Below, one piece after another: positions 56,995 to 64,000 of a stretch of DNA of 64,000 nucleotides. The position numbers and the translations under genes are program-made. Source of the DNA: Hydrogenophaga sp. SL48 (GTDB lineage: Bacteria > Pseudomonadota > Gammaproteobacteria > Burkholderiales > Burkholderiaceae_C); contig NZ_CP063400.1 of NCBI RefSeq assembly GCF_021729865.1, positions 5,319,001 to 5,383,000 on the forward strand. Direction: 5' to 3'. Each line of letters opens with the position of its first letter. Positions within the stretch are counted from its first letter, which is position 1. The notes under the pieces are model-generated. The model searched no databases. It had not been told where the DNA came from and worked only from the letters and a program-made list of their open reading frames with translations.

Positions 56995-57374
56995 TCGTCG
57001 CCCAGGATTTTCAGCGTGGCCATGTCCTGAGCCCATTGCGCGCGCAGGGACTCGAACGCTGGAGGCTCGCGGCGCGTGGCCGCGATCCATGCCAACAGGG
57101 CCGCGCCCAGCAGCGGCACCGCCGGCACGGCCCACAGGAGCCAGGGCATGGGCATGGACGCCAGCGGAAGCACCGCCCACAGCAGCAGCGAGGTGCCCAT
57201 CAGCATCAGGCCGACCAGGCCCAGCACGGCGGTGGTCACCCAGATCAGGGCGCGCGATTTCAGTTGTCCCGTCACACCCTGCCACTCGGCCATGGCGAGG
57301 TCGACGTAGGCGTCAGCGTGCTCGGTGAGCAGGCCGGGCTGCTGGGCCAGGGAGATGAAAAGGGGGTGGATCAC
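56991..57374 (-). CDS. Phage-holin-like (holin-X type) membrane protein
   Basis: A 127-residue protein with two adjacent long membrane helices (LIWVTTAVLGLVGLMLMGTSLLLWAVL and MPWLLWAVPAVPLLGAALLAWIA). It has an N-terminal amphipathic segment (HADAYVDLAMAEWQGVTGQLKSRA). This matches the small holin-X/DUF1469-like proteins commonly found beside DUF883 genes; a true holin function is not implied. It lies downstream of DUF883, with a strong hairpin in the gap. Confidence 0.75.
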   Translation of the reverse strand: MIHPLFISLAQQPGLLTEHADAYVDLAMAEWQGVTGQLKSRALIWVTTAVLGLVGLMLMGTSLLLWAVLPLASMPMPWLLWAVPAVPLLGAALLAWIAATRREPPAFESLRAQWAQDMATLKILGDE

Positions 57375-57416
57375 GGCAGGCGCGCTTTCTTGCAGGCAGG
57401 GTCTTCAACACACCGC

Positions 57417-57450
57417 TGCGAGACCACCCGCCGAAGCGGGTGGTCTCGCA
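57417..57450. terminator. Strong hairpin between DUF883 and the holin-like gene
   Basis: A perfect 15-bp stem TGCGAGACCACCCGC / GCGGGTGGTCTCGCA with a CGAA tetraloop, starting 14 bases after the DUF883 stop on the minus strand. There is no T run, so it may be a Rho-type pause, an RNA stability element, or an attenuator. Confidence 0.65.
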
Positions 57451-57463
57451 GGGGGCGGTTGTT

Positions 57464-57886
57464 TCAATGGTGGCTGGCGCGGTTGCGGGTGGCCCAGCTG
57501 ATCGCCAGCGTCACCGCGGCGCCAGCGGCCATGGCGATCAGCAGCGCCTTCGTGGGCTCCCGGCGCACGTAGCTGGCGGTCTGGTCGTTCAGCTGATGCG
57601 CCTTGTCGGCCACCGCGGCGCGCGCAGCCCGGGCCTTCTCGATCCCGGCGCGGGCCAGCTCTTCGGCGGAGGTGGCGGCGCGGGAGATCGTCGCCGGAAT
57701 GGCGTCGCGCAGCTGGTGGATGCCGGCCTGGACGGCTTTTTCGGTTTCGGCGGTGGCTCGCTGGGCTTCGTTCATCAGGTCGTCGGCCTTGCCGACGACC
57801 CGGGACGCAGCGACTTCGGCCACGCGGGCGCCGGTGTCCACCATGTCCTGGGCGGCGGCGGTGATGTGTTGGGTGGTGGCATTCAT
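57464..57886 (-). CDS. DUF883 family protein
   Basis: A 140-residue protein of the YqjD/ElaB type. A long amphipathic helix (about 1-110, GKADDLMNEAQRATAETEKAVQAGI) precedes a C-terminal membrane anchor (YVRREPTKALLIAMAAGAAVTLAISWATRNRASHH). E. coli relatives are inner-membrane, ribosome-associated and stationary-phase induced. It follows DUF1328 by 65 bases and is likely co-transcribed with it. Confidence 0.88.
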   Translation of the reverse strand: MNATTQHITAAAQDMVDTGARVAEVAASRVVGKADDLMNEAQRATAETEKAVQAGIHQLRDAIPATISRAATSAEELARAGIEKARAARAAVADKAHQLNDQTASYVRREPTKALLIAMAAGAAVTLAISWATRNRASHH

Positions 57887-57951
57887 CTTGGGCTCCTTGA
57901 GTGAGTGAAGGGTGAGGGTGGGCGGTGAGTGGGCCGGCGTCGGTGCCGTGT

Positions 57952-58113
57952 TCAGCGCTTGAGCCAGCCGAACAGGAAACTGACGACGGCCATCACCAGG
58001 AAGACCACGAACAGGATCTTGGCGATGCCGGCGGCGCTGGCGGCGATGCCGCCAAAGCCCAACACCGCTGCGATCAGCGCGACAACCAGAAAGACAACGG
58101 CGTAGTGCAACAT
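57952..58113 (-). CDS. DUF1328 small membrane protein (YtjA-like)
   Basis: A 53-residue protein with two membrane helices: [53 protein letters not shown] pattern, with the GFGGIA turn typical of DUF1328. AGGAG lies six bases before the ATG. Function unknown; often stress-induced with CsbD and DUF883. The bipartite element at 58208-58236 lies 95 bases upstream. Confidence 0.9.
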   Translation of the reverse strand: MLHYAVVFLVVALIAAVLGFGGIAASAAGIAKILFVVFLVMAVVSFLFGWLKR

Positions 58114-58207
58114 GGACAACTCCTGAATCCCCCCGGTGGGGTGGTGGGCTTCGCAACGCCTGTCGCTGCGATGAATGAAGTCTATGGACGCGCTGTCCTT
58201 CACGGTG

Positions 58208-58236
58208 TCGGTCAATCCCACGGGTTGGCGTAGGAC
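58208..58236 (-). promoter_or_regulatory. Bipartite GTCCTAC-N17-ACCGA element upstream of DUF1328
   Basis: On the minus strand, GTCCTAC (58236-58230), 17 bases, then ACCGA (58212-58208), continuing ACCGACACCG. The flanking TGTCGGCC before GTCCTAC resembles the TGTCAGCC at the BON copy. Confidence 0.65.
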
Positions 58237-58259
58237 TGGGCCGACAGGGCGTCCCTGAG

Positions 58260-58351
58260 CGTGGGGGCTCAGCGATCCACCGCCGGGCCGCCCCAAGGCG
58301 GATCAGCCCCCTCGGGGGGCAGCGACCCGCGCAGCGGCGGAGCGTGGGGGC
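58260..58351. repeat. GC-rich palindromic intergenic repeat, copy 10
   Basis: Follows the stop of the AI-2E-type gene (minus strand). GGGCCGCCCC, CCCCCTCGGGGGG and CGCGCAGCGGCGGAGCGTGG are the reverse complement of copy 6, so the family is found in both orientations relative to genes. Confidence 0.75.
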
Positions 58352-58354
58352 TCA

Positions 58355-60880
58355 TCAGACCACGTTGCCGTGCAGCCGGGCGGTCAGGCTGAGGCCGAAG
58401 GCCGCTTCCACCTGCGCCTGCTCCGGTTCCCGGTGGTCGCGAGCCGACCGTGCCGTGATCAGGGCCTGCACCTCGGGCGCCAGATCCATGGCCATCTGGG
58501 ACAGCAACTCGGCTTCGCCATGGGCCAGCGCATGGCCGGCGGGCGCATGCAGCGCGAGCACGCCCAGCACCGCGCCGCGGGTGTCCAGCACCGGCTTCCC
58601 CGCGAAGAAGAGGTACCGTTCCAGGGCCGGGTGCTGGCCGGCGGCCTGCGCCGGATCGAGATGCAGCTCGGGCTGGGCGCTCTCACCCGCCAGCAGCCGA
58701 CCCGGAGGCGAGGTGTCGGGCGGCATGGATTCGGTGGACCAGCCGGGCTCGGGCACATCCCCCGCCAGCAGGCAGCGCACCTGGGTGGCCCCGGTGGACA
58801 CCATGAGGCTCACCACGGGCACACGGAACACCGCGGCGGCGCGCTGCACGCTGCGGTGGATCGCTTCTTCCCGGGCTTGCACCGGCGTCGGTGCGGTGGC
58901 AGCGCCAGGCTGACCCGGGCCGTCGCCATCGCCACCTTGCGCGGGCGGCGCTTCGGTGCGCTCGTGCTCGGCCAGCGCCAGCACCTCCGGCAGCCGGAAC
59001 AGCACGGCCGACACCCCGATGGCCTGTTGCCGTTCGGGCTCGGCCAGCGCCTCGACGCCCCGCCAGGCCACCAGCCGGACCACCACGTCCGGCCAGTGGC
59101 GGCGCAGCCGCCGGCACACCAGTCGCACCTGCGTGTCGGGGGCCTTGGACAAAGAGCACAGGTAGACCACCTCCACCGACGCCGCATCGCGCAGATCCGC
59201 ACGGCCCTGCTGGAGGGCGGCCACCGGCAGGGCGCGGGCGCGCAGGCCGGCGTGGGCCAGTGCGTGCGCCAGCATGTCGGCCGACAGGGTGTCGAGCTCG
59301 GTGCGCAGGCCCACGCACAGCAGCGTCGGCGCGAGGGCGTTCGAGGCCTGTGCGGCGGTGTCGTCGGCCTGCAGCTCGGTCACGAAACGCGCCGTGCCGT
59401 CGAGCAGGCGGTGGCGGTGGGCGGCGGTCACGCCTTCGTCGCTCAGGCGCGCGGCCAGCCCCAGCATCGGCAAGGCCGTGTCGCCGTAGAAACGCGCCAG
59501 CGAGGTCTGCCGCACCTCCTGGTAGGCCATGTCCTCGGCCTCGTCGAGGTCGCCTGAAATCAGCCTGTGGTAGAGCTGGGTGGCGCTGTCGAACACCGGC
59601 TCGCTGCCCAGCAGCACCTCCAGGAAGCGCAGCGGGGCCAGGTGGCGGCCAACCACCACCAGGCACACCGTCAGCGGTGTCGCCAACACCAGGCCCAGCG
59701 GCCCCCACAGCGTGGCCCAGAAGGCGGCCGAGATCAGCACCGCCAGCGGCGACACGCCGGTGTTGCCGCTGTAGGCCAGCGGCTCGACGACGTTGTTGCT
59801 GATGACCTCGAGGACCAGGATCAGGGCCAGTGTCCACAGCACGACCGACCAGCCCGGGTCCACGGCGAACGCCAGCACGAGCGGGAAGATGGCGCCGATG
59901 GCCGGCCCGAGAAACGGGATGAAACGCAGCAGCGCCGCCAGCCCGCCCCAGAGCCAGGCGCCGGGCACGCCGATCCACCACAGGCCCAGCGCCATCGGGA
60001 TGCCGTAGCCCACGTTGACCAGCACCTGGGCCAGCAGGTAGCGGCTGACCTTCTCGGCCGACTCGGACAGGGCGTCGGCCATCTGGTGCTGGTCGCCGCC
60101 CATCACCCTCAGCAGACGGTCGCGCAGCTCGATGCGCTGCAGCAGCATGAACACCACCAGGATGATCACCAGGCCGGCGGTGGCCAGCTGCACCCCCACC
60201 GTGGTCAGCACGTTCAGGGCGACCTCCTGCGGGCTGCTGTCGCTGGTGTCGACCGTGACGCGGGTGGCGCCCGGGGACTCCTTCTTGCCCATGTCCAGGG
60301 TCTTGGTGGCGGCATCGAACTCGCCCATGACCACGCCGAAAATCCGGCCGAACTCCCGCACCGTGCCCGACGGCACCACCGCCGGCCGCAGGTCGTGCAG
60401 CTTCTTCTGGATGTTCTTCCGGTAGGTGGGCAGCTCCTTGCCGAAGTCGCTGACCTGGTTGGCCATCAGCGCGCCGGCGCCCACCAGCATGGACAGTGTC
60501 AGCGTGAGCACCGCGCCCACCGCCACGCCGCGCGGCACCGAATGGCGACGCAGCCAGGTCACCACCGGGTCGAGCACGAACGCGAGCAGCGCGGCAAACG
60601 CCAGCGGCATGAGCAGCGTCTTGCCGTGGTGGAGGGCGAGGATGCCCAGGCCCAGGGCGGCGCCGGAGAACACGAAGCGCTGCACCCCCGGCAGCACCTG
60701 GGTGTCCGTGCCGCTGGCCGACGGGGCGGTGTCGCGTGGCGGGCCGGCCGCGGGGCCGGGGGCGGCCGTGGCGGGCTGGGACGGATCGGGGTTCGACGGG
60801 GGGGTGTTCACGGCAGGGGGGCTCTCGGGGAGGTTCGGCCGCTGTGCCGGGCCAGCACTGGGGGTGGGATCGGGCCTCAT
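58355..60880 (-). CDS. AI-2E family transporter with long cytosolic C-terminal extension (GAF-like)
   Basis: An 841-residue protein. After a Pro/Ala-rich N-terminus, about 65-430 is the eight-helix AI-2E (PerM) exporter domain with FIPFLGPAIGAIFPL and NNVVEPLAYSGNTGVSPLAV. Such proteins are normally 340-400 residues. The extra about 400 residues are soluble. About 535-625 (LLCVGLRTELDTLSADMLAHALAHAGLRARALP) resembles a B12-binding-type Rossmann fold. About 665-830 (EEAIHRSVQRAAAVFRVPVVSLMVS to GVLALHAPAGHAL) resembles a GAF domain. The extension may sense a ligand. The exported substrate is unknown. Confidence 0.85.
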   Translation of the reverse strand: MRPDPTPSAGPAQRPNLPESPPAVNTPPSNPDPSQPATAAPGPAAGPPRDTAPSASGTDTQVLPGVQRFVFSGAALGLGILALHHGKTLLMPLAFAALLAFVLDPVVTWLRRHSVPRGVAVGAVLTLTLSMLVGAGALMANQVSDFGKELPTYRKNIQKKLHDLRPAVVPSGTVREFGRIFGVVMGEFDAATKTLDMGKKESPGATRVTVDTSDSSPQEVALNVLTTVGVQLATAGLVIILVVFMLLQRIELRDRLLRVMGGDQHQMADALSESAEKVSRYLLAQVLVNVGYGIPMALGLWWIGVPGAWLWGGLAALLRFIPFLGPAIGAIFPLVLAFAVDPGWSVVLWTLALILVLEVISNNVVEPLAYSGNTGVSPLAVLISAAFWATLWGPLGLVLATPLTVCLVVVGRHLAPLRFLEVLLGSEPVFDSATQLYHRLISGDLDEAEDMAYQEVRQTSLARFYGDTALPMLGLAARLSDEGVTAAHRHRLLDGTARFVTELQADDTAAQASNALAPTLLCVGLRTELDTLSADMLAHALAHAGLRARALPVAALQQGRADLRDAASVEVVYLCSLSKAPDTQVRLVCRRLRRHWPDVVVRLVAWRGVEALAEPERQQAIGVSAVLFRLPEVLALAEHERTEAPPAQGGDGDGPGQPGAATAPTPVQAREEAIHRSVQRAAAVFRVPVVSLMVSTGATQVRCLLAGDVPEPGWSTESMPPDTSPPGRLLAGESAQPELHLDPAQAAGQHPALERYLFFAGKPVLDTRGAVLGVLALHAPAGHALAHGEAELLSQMAMDLAPEVQALITARSARDHREPEQAQVEAAFGLSLTARLHGNVV

Positions 60881-60914
60881 TTTGCATGAGGTCGGCCTGC
60901 GGTGCAGGCGCGTT

Positions 60915-61832
60915 TCAGGGGTGCTCCGCGTTGGCGTGCACCTCGCTGATGCGCTGTTCGCGGCGCACGAGGTAGAGGCCGCTGCCCACGATGATGGCCG
61001 CGCCGAACCAGGTGTGCGCGCCGGGCAGGGTCTGCCAGATCAGCCAGTCCAGCCCCACGCCCCAGGCCAGGGCGGTGTATTCGAACGGCGCCACCGCGCT
61101 GGCCTGCCCGCTGCGGAAGGCCTCGTTGATGGTGAGCTGGCCCAGAAAACCCGTGACCGCCAGCGCGAGCAGCAGCGCCGTGTGGTCCAGCGACACCGGC
61201 TTCCAGTCGCTCCACGCCAGCAGCCCGCCGCCCACGCTCATGAACAGCATCATGGTCAGGATCAGCGATTCGGTGCTGTCGGTGCGGCTGAGCAGCCGGC
61301 CCGCGACGGCGGCCACCGCGTAGCAGAAGGCGGCGATGATCACCGCGATGCCGCCGGTGGTGGCGAACCCGGCCTGCAGGTCACCACCGCTGGGCCGGAT
61401 CGCCACCAGCACGCCGATGAAGCCGACCCCGATGGCCCACCAGTGCGCCTGGGGCACGCGCTCCTTGAGCACCGGCACCGACAGCGCCGTGATCAGCAGC
61501 GGCGCGATGAAGAAGATGGTGTAGGTGGCCGACAGCGGCAGCTCGCTCACGCCGCGCGTGAACAGCGAGAGCATGGTGATGCCCAGCAGGCCGCGCAGGA
61601 TGTGCAGCGACCAGCGCAGGTTTTTCAGCCGCCCCCAGCCGCGCCGCCACTGGATCCAGGCCAGCACCAGCGGCAACGCCGTCAGCCCGCGCAGGCAGGC
61701 CATCTGCAGCGGCGGGTAGTGCGCCGACAGCGTCTTGAGCACCGCGTCCATGAGCGAGAAGAACATCACCGCCAGCAGCATGTTGACGATGCTGCGCAGG
61801 TTGCCGGCGGCGTGTTGGGCTTGTGAGGTCAT
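60915..61832 (-). CDS. EamA family (DMT superfamily) transporter
   Basis: A 305-residue inner-membrane protein with ten predicted helices in two EamA repeats. The first starts MLLAVMFFSLMDAVLKTLSAHYPPLQMACLRG and the second GGIAVIIAAFCYAVAAVAGRLLSR. Family members export amino acids, metabolites or drugs; the substrate here is not predictable. It ends 34 bases before the AI-2E-type gene. Confidence 0.9.
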   Translation of the reverse strand: MTSQAQHAAGNLRSIVNMLLAVMFFSLMDAVLKTLSAHYPPLQMACLRGLTALPLVLAWIQWRRGWGRLKNLRWSLHILRGLLGITMLSLFTRGVSELPLSATYTIFFIAPLLITALSVPVLKERVPQAHWWAIGVGFIGVLVAIRPSGGDLQAGFATTGGIAVIIAAFCYAVAAVAGRLLSRTDSTESLILTMMLFMSVGGGLLAWSDWKPVSLDHTALLLALAVTGFLGQLTINEAFRSGQASAVAPFEYTALAWGVGLDWLIWQTLPGAHTWFGAAIIVGSGLYLVRREQRISEVHANAEHP

Positions 61833-61930
61833 GGGATCAGAAGAAGAGCCGCGCAGTCTGCCTGAAACAGGGGGAGATCAGGGCACCACCCAAGGTCCCG
61901 CAGAAGGAACCGCTGCCACCTGCGTTCCCC

Positions 61931-62144
61931 ACCGGAGCGCGTGCCCGAGCCCGGCACACGCCGAAGACCCGGCTCCGCCGGTCCAAGGGCGTGGTCCCCC
62001 TTGGGGGGAAGCCGCGCAGCGGCGCAGGGGGAAGCCTTCCATCACCGGAGCGCGTGCCCGAACCCAGCACACGCCGAAGATCCGGCTCCGCCGGTCCAAG
62101 GGCGTGGTCCCCCTGGGGGGAAGCCGCGCAGCGGCGCAGGGGGG
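61931..62144. repeat. GC-rich palindromic repeat, copies 11a and 11b in tandem
   Basis: Two roughly 100-base copies, 61931-62031 and 62044-62143 (period 113), with a few differences (for example GAGCCCGG versus GAACCCAG). Each has CCGGCTCCGCCGG, TCCCCC..GGGGGGA and GCCGCGCAGCGGC hairpins. They fill most of the 313-base gap between the LysR and EamA genes; 61833-61930 shows no gene or clear signal. Confidence 0.85.
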
Positions 62145-62145
62145 G

Positions 62146-63156
62146 TCAATCCATGTGATCGACGGTGTCCGGGTCGGGCACATCGCCCACCGCTTCGCGC
62201 GTCGCGGCCGCCTGTTGCTGCAGCCAGTCGCTGAAGGCTTTCACCTCCGGGCGCTGCAGGCTGCGTGGGGCCACCACCAGCCAGTACACCAGCGGCGAGT
62301 CCAGCCGCATCTGTGGCAGGGGTTCGACCAGGTCGCCGCTGGCCAGGCTCTCGGCCACCAGCGGCAACCGCGCCAGCGCCACGCCCTGGCCGGTGAGCGC
62401 GGCCTGCACGATCTGATGGGCGTAGTTGAAATACAGCCAGCGCTGGGGCGAGAGCTTGGTTTTGGCGCCTTTGCGCGCCGCACCCGAGGTCGAGAAATTT
62501 TCGAGCCAACGTTGCCAGGTCAGCCATTCCAGGTGGCGCGTGCGGTGTGCGTCGCCGGCCTCGATCAGGGTCACCTTGGACAGGTCGTCCAGCGTGGCGA
62601 TGCGGTGGGTTTTCAGCAGCCAGGGGCTGGCCACCGGCGTGAGCTGCTCGCCAAACAGCCGGATCGCGCCGGCCGGCATGGCCTGCGGCACCGCGTAGCG
62701 CAGCGCGAGGTCGACGTCGGCCGTGCTCAGGTCCACCGCGACATCGGACGCGTCGATGCGGATGTCGATGTCCGGGTGCTCGCGCTGGAAGGCCTCGAGG
62801 CGCGGGATCAGCCACATCGAGGCGAACGAGGCCCAGGTCGTGATGGCCACGCTCTTGCGCCCGGCGCTCTGGCGGATCTGACGCACGGCCGCATCAATCC
62901 GCTCCAGCGCCGAGCCCGCCGCGCGCAGCAGCTGGTTGCCCGCGCTCGTCATCTCCACGGCGCGCGTGTGGCGCAGGAAGAGGGCGGTGCCCACCTCGTC
63001 TTCCAGGGCCTGGATCTGCCGGCTGACCGCGCTCTGCGTGAGAGACAGTTCCTCGGCGGCGGCACGGAAGTTGAGGTGTCTCGCCACCGCCTCGAAAGCG
63101 CGCAGGTGGCCGGCCGAGATCGGGCGGGTGCGGGGGTGGCTGGAGGTGAGCTGCAT
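62146..63156 (-). CDS. LysR-family transcriptional regulator
   Basis: A 336-residue regulator. The N-terminal helix-turn-helix is LRAFEAVARHLNFRAAAEELSLTQSAVSRQIQALEDEVGTALFLR. The substrate-binding domain (about 95-310) has the GcvA-like segments ITTWASFASMWLIPRLEAFQREHPDIDIRID and DVDLALRYAV. Start ATG 63156, with GGAGGTGA upstream. It is divergent from a DUF2917 gene. A T-N11-A site lies between them, so self- and neighbour-regulation is likely. The ligand is unknown. Confidence 0.93.
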   Translation of the reverse strand: MQLTSSHPRTRPISAGHLRAFEAVARHLNFRAAAEELSLTQSAVSRQIQALEDEVGTALFLRHTRAVEMTSAGNQLLRAAGSALERIDAAVRQIRQSAGRKSVAITTWASFASMWLIPRLEAFQREHPDIDIRIDASDVAVDLSTADVDLALRYAVPQAMPAGAIRLFGEQLTPVASPWLLKTHRIATLDDLSKVTLIEAGDAHRTRHLEWLTWQRWLENFSTSGAARKGAKTKLSPQRWLYFNYAHQIVQAALTGQGVALARLPLVAESLASGDLVEPLPQMRLDSPLVYWLVVAPRSLQRPEVKAFSDWLQQQAAATREAVGDVPDPDTVDHMD

Positions 63157-63183
63157 GGTCAACGGGCGGGTGGGGGCTGCGGG

Positions 63184-63206
63184 ATTGATGCGTTTATCGA
63201 ATCAAT
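63184..63206. promoter_or_regulatory. LysR-type box ATTGAT-N11-ATCAAT
   Basis: A perfect 6-bp inverted repeat with exactly 11 bases between the arms, the classical T-N11-A layout. It lies 28 bases from the lysR start and 78 bases from the DUF2917 start in their divergent region. Confidence 0.7.
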
Positions 63207-63284
63207 AGCTTATCCCCATTTCATTGGACGGGCGGGCCTGCGCGCGAGAAGATGCCCCCCAATCTGCTGTTTCTGGAGAATGCC

Positions 63285-63764
63285 ATGTCCCACCTCTCTG
63301 CCCCTGCTGTCCGTTGCCGCTCTGTGGGCGCCTGGCGCCTGCACCCCGGCCACGCCATGAGCCTGCGGCCGAAGCAGCCCGCCGTGTTGCGCGTGTATTG
63401 CGGGCGCGTGTGGGCCACCCTCGGGCAAGGCGCCGAGGTGGGGGCGCCCGACGACGGCGGCGACCGTTTTCTGGGCCCGGGCGAGGTGCTGGTCGTGCCG
63501 GCCGGTGCGAGCCTGGTCATGGAGCCGGTCACGGTGCCCGGCGACCGGGGGCCGGTGCATTTCGACTGGAGCGACGCCAGTGCGGCGGCGGCACCCAGCC
63601 GGTTTGACTGCGAAGTGGCCGCCCCGGCGCGGGAGCTGCGCTCCTCGCTCGGGCACGCGGCCGTGGCGCTGACGCGCATGGTGTTCGGTCTGCTGGGCTA
63701 CAGCGAATTCCTGGTGGCCGGGCGGGGACGGGTGCTCTCGCCGTTGGAATCACTTCGTTCTTGA
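63285..63764 (+). CDS. DUF2917 domain protein
   Basis: A 159-residue protein. RCRSVGAWRLHPGHAMSLRPKQPAVLRVYCGRVWATL followed by DRFLGPGEVLVVPAGASLVMEP is the DUF2917 cupin-like pattern. It has no signal peptide and its function is unknown. GGAGA lies before the ATG at 63285. It is divergent from a LysR gene, a pairing common in Burkholderiales, and the probable target of that regulator. Confidence 0.82.
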   Translation: MSHLSAPAVRCRSVGAWRLHPGHAMSLRPKQPAVLRVYCGRVWATLGQGAEVGAPDDGGDRFLGPGEVLVVPAGASLVMEPVTVPGDRGPVHFDWSDASAAAAPSRFDCEVAAPARELRSSLGHAAVALTRMVFGLLGYSEFLVAGRGRVLSPLESLRS

Positions 63765-63767
63765 TTG

Positions 63768-63852
63768 GGGGCACCCCCGCCGCGCTGCGCGCGACCCCCA
63801 AGGGGGCGGCACTGGCCGTCCGGCAAAGCCGGCCCGGCGGTGCCCTGAGGGG
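63768..63852. repeat. GC-rich palindromic intergenic repeat, copy 12
   Basis: Starts just after the DUF2917 stop. CCGCGCTGCGCG, CCCCCAAGGGGG, GGCCGTCCGGC and CCGGCAAAGCCGG match copies 3 and 9 almost exactly. It lies between convergent genes. Confidence 0.8.
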
Positions 63853-63901
63853 CTTCCCTGCGTCCCATGGGCACCACCCGCAGAACGCTTTCGAGAACGC
63901 C

Positions 63902-64000
63902 TCAAGACTTTGAAGCCTTGGGTTTTTTCGCCGGCTTGCGCGCCGCGACCGCCGCGTCCAAGGCCAGCCGCGCCCAAGGTGCCATGAGCGCGGGCGATTC
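63902..64000 (-). CDS. C-terminal end of an unidentified protein (cut by window edge)
   Basis: An open minus-strand frame entering from the right edge and ending at the TGA complementary to 63902-63904. The visible 32 residues read ESPALMAPWARLALDAAVAA and end in a Lys/Pro-rich tail, RKPAKKPKASKS. A basic tail of this kind is common in nucleic-acid-binding proteins, but no family can be named from so little. GC-skewed third positions are consistent with a real gene. Confidence 0.6.
   Translation of the reverse strand, partial: ESPALMAPWARLALDAAVAARKPAKKPKASKS

Noticed and set aside
56991..57374. Holin-like protein as sign of a prophage
   Set aside because: No integrase, terminase, capsid or lysis genes are near; such proteins are common chromosomal companions of DUF883.

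Overview
The window is a high-GC, gene-dense chromosomal segment with no phage, plasmid, rRNA or tRNA genes visible. Protein sequences, gene order and the short GC-rich intergenic repeats point to a betaproteobacterium of the order Burkholderiales, most likely Comamonadaceae (Hydrogenophaga-like). This is inferred from recognisable families, not from a marker-gene comparison. Almost every gap between genes is below 300 bases.

Layout. 1-9828 (minus strand): a complete glycogen/alpha-glucan operon read glgB-glgX-malQ-glgC-glgA-glgP, with glgP cut by the window edge. 9905-18577: housekeeping genes (CDF metal exporter, dtd, an orphan chorismatase, ybeY, phoH-like, ruvA, ruvB, a SPOR protein), with a RelE-type toxin-antitoxin pair and a periplasmic alpha-carbonic anhydrase lying between ruvA and ruvB. 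18619-26118: two unusual membrane fusions (PH-like domain + rhomboid; fatty-acid-hydroxylase/AGMO-like domain + TMEM86/YhhN lysoplasmalogenase), a broken AlbA_2/AAA-4 gene, a DSD1-type PLP aldolase and a histidine phosphatase. 26229-33559: a hybrid PAS sensor kinase, a DUF4136 lipoprotein, a pteridine/folate and tRNA-thiolation operon (SDR-folB-ttcA), a MidA-type methyltransferase and trxC. 33693-42507: glucokinase, a glucose/mannose-type ABC importer with two tandem binding proteins, and a convergent TctDE-like two-component system. 42720-52772: a Zn-ribbon protein, cca, GST, a CsoR/DUF156 repressor facing a DUF302-OmpP1 pair across a perfect 15-bp inverted repeat, an NDUFA9-like reductase, a lytic transglycosylase, 5-FCL and an alpha/beta hydrolase. 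52798-58113: a stress/signalling island (NarX-type kinase, receiver-only protein, BON lipoprotein, CsbD, LuxR-type regulator, holin-like membrane proteins, DUF883, DUF1328). 58355-64000: an AI-2E-type exporter with a long cytosolic extension, an EamA transporter, a LysR regulator divergent from a DUF2917 gene, and the 3' end of one more gene.

How the parts fit. The importer, glucokinase and glg operon together describe glucose uptake, phosphorylation, storage as glycogen and remobilisation, although the two loci are about 24 kb apart. In the stress island, three genes (csbD, BON, DUF1328) carry an identical bipartite element upstream, GTCCTAC-N17-ACCGA, with exactly the same spacing. It looks like a shared promoter or activator site and is the most interesting undescribed signal I found. 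A family of palindromic GC-rich repeats occupies at least twelve gene junctions and probably serves as a dispersed terminator or REP-like element.
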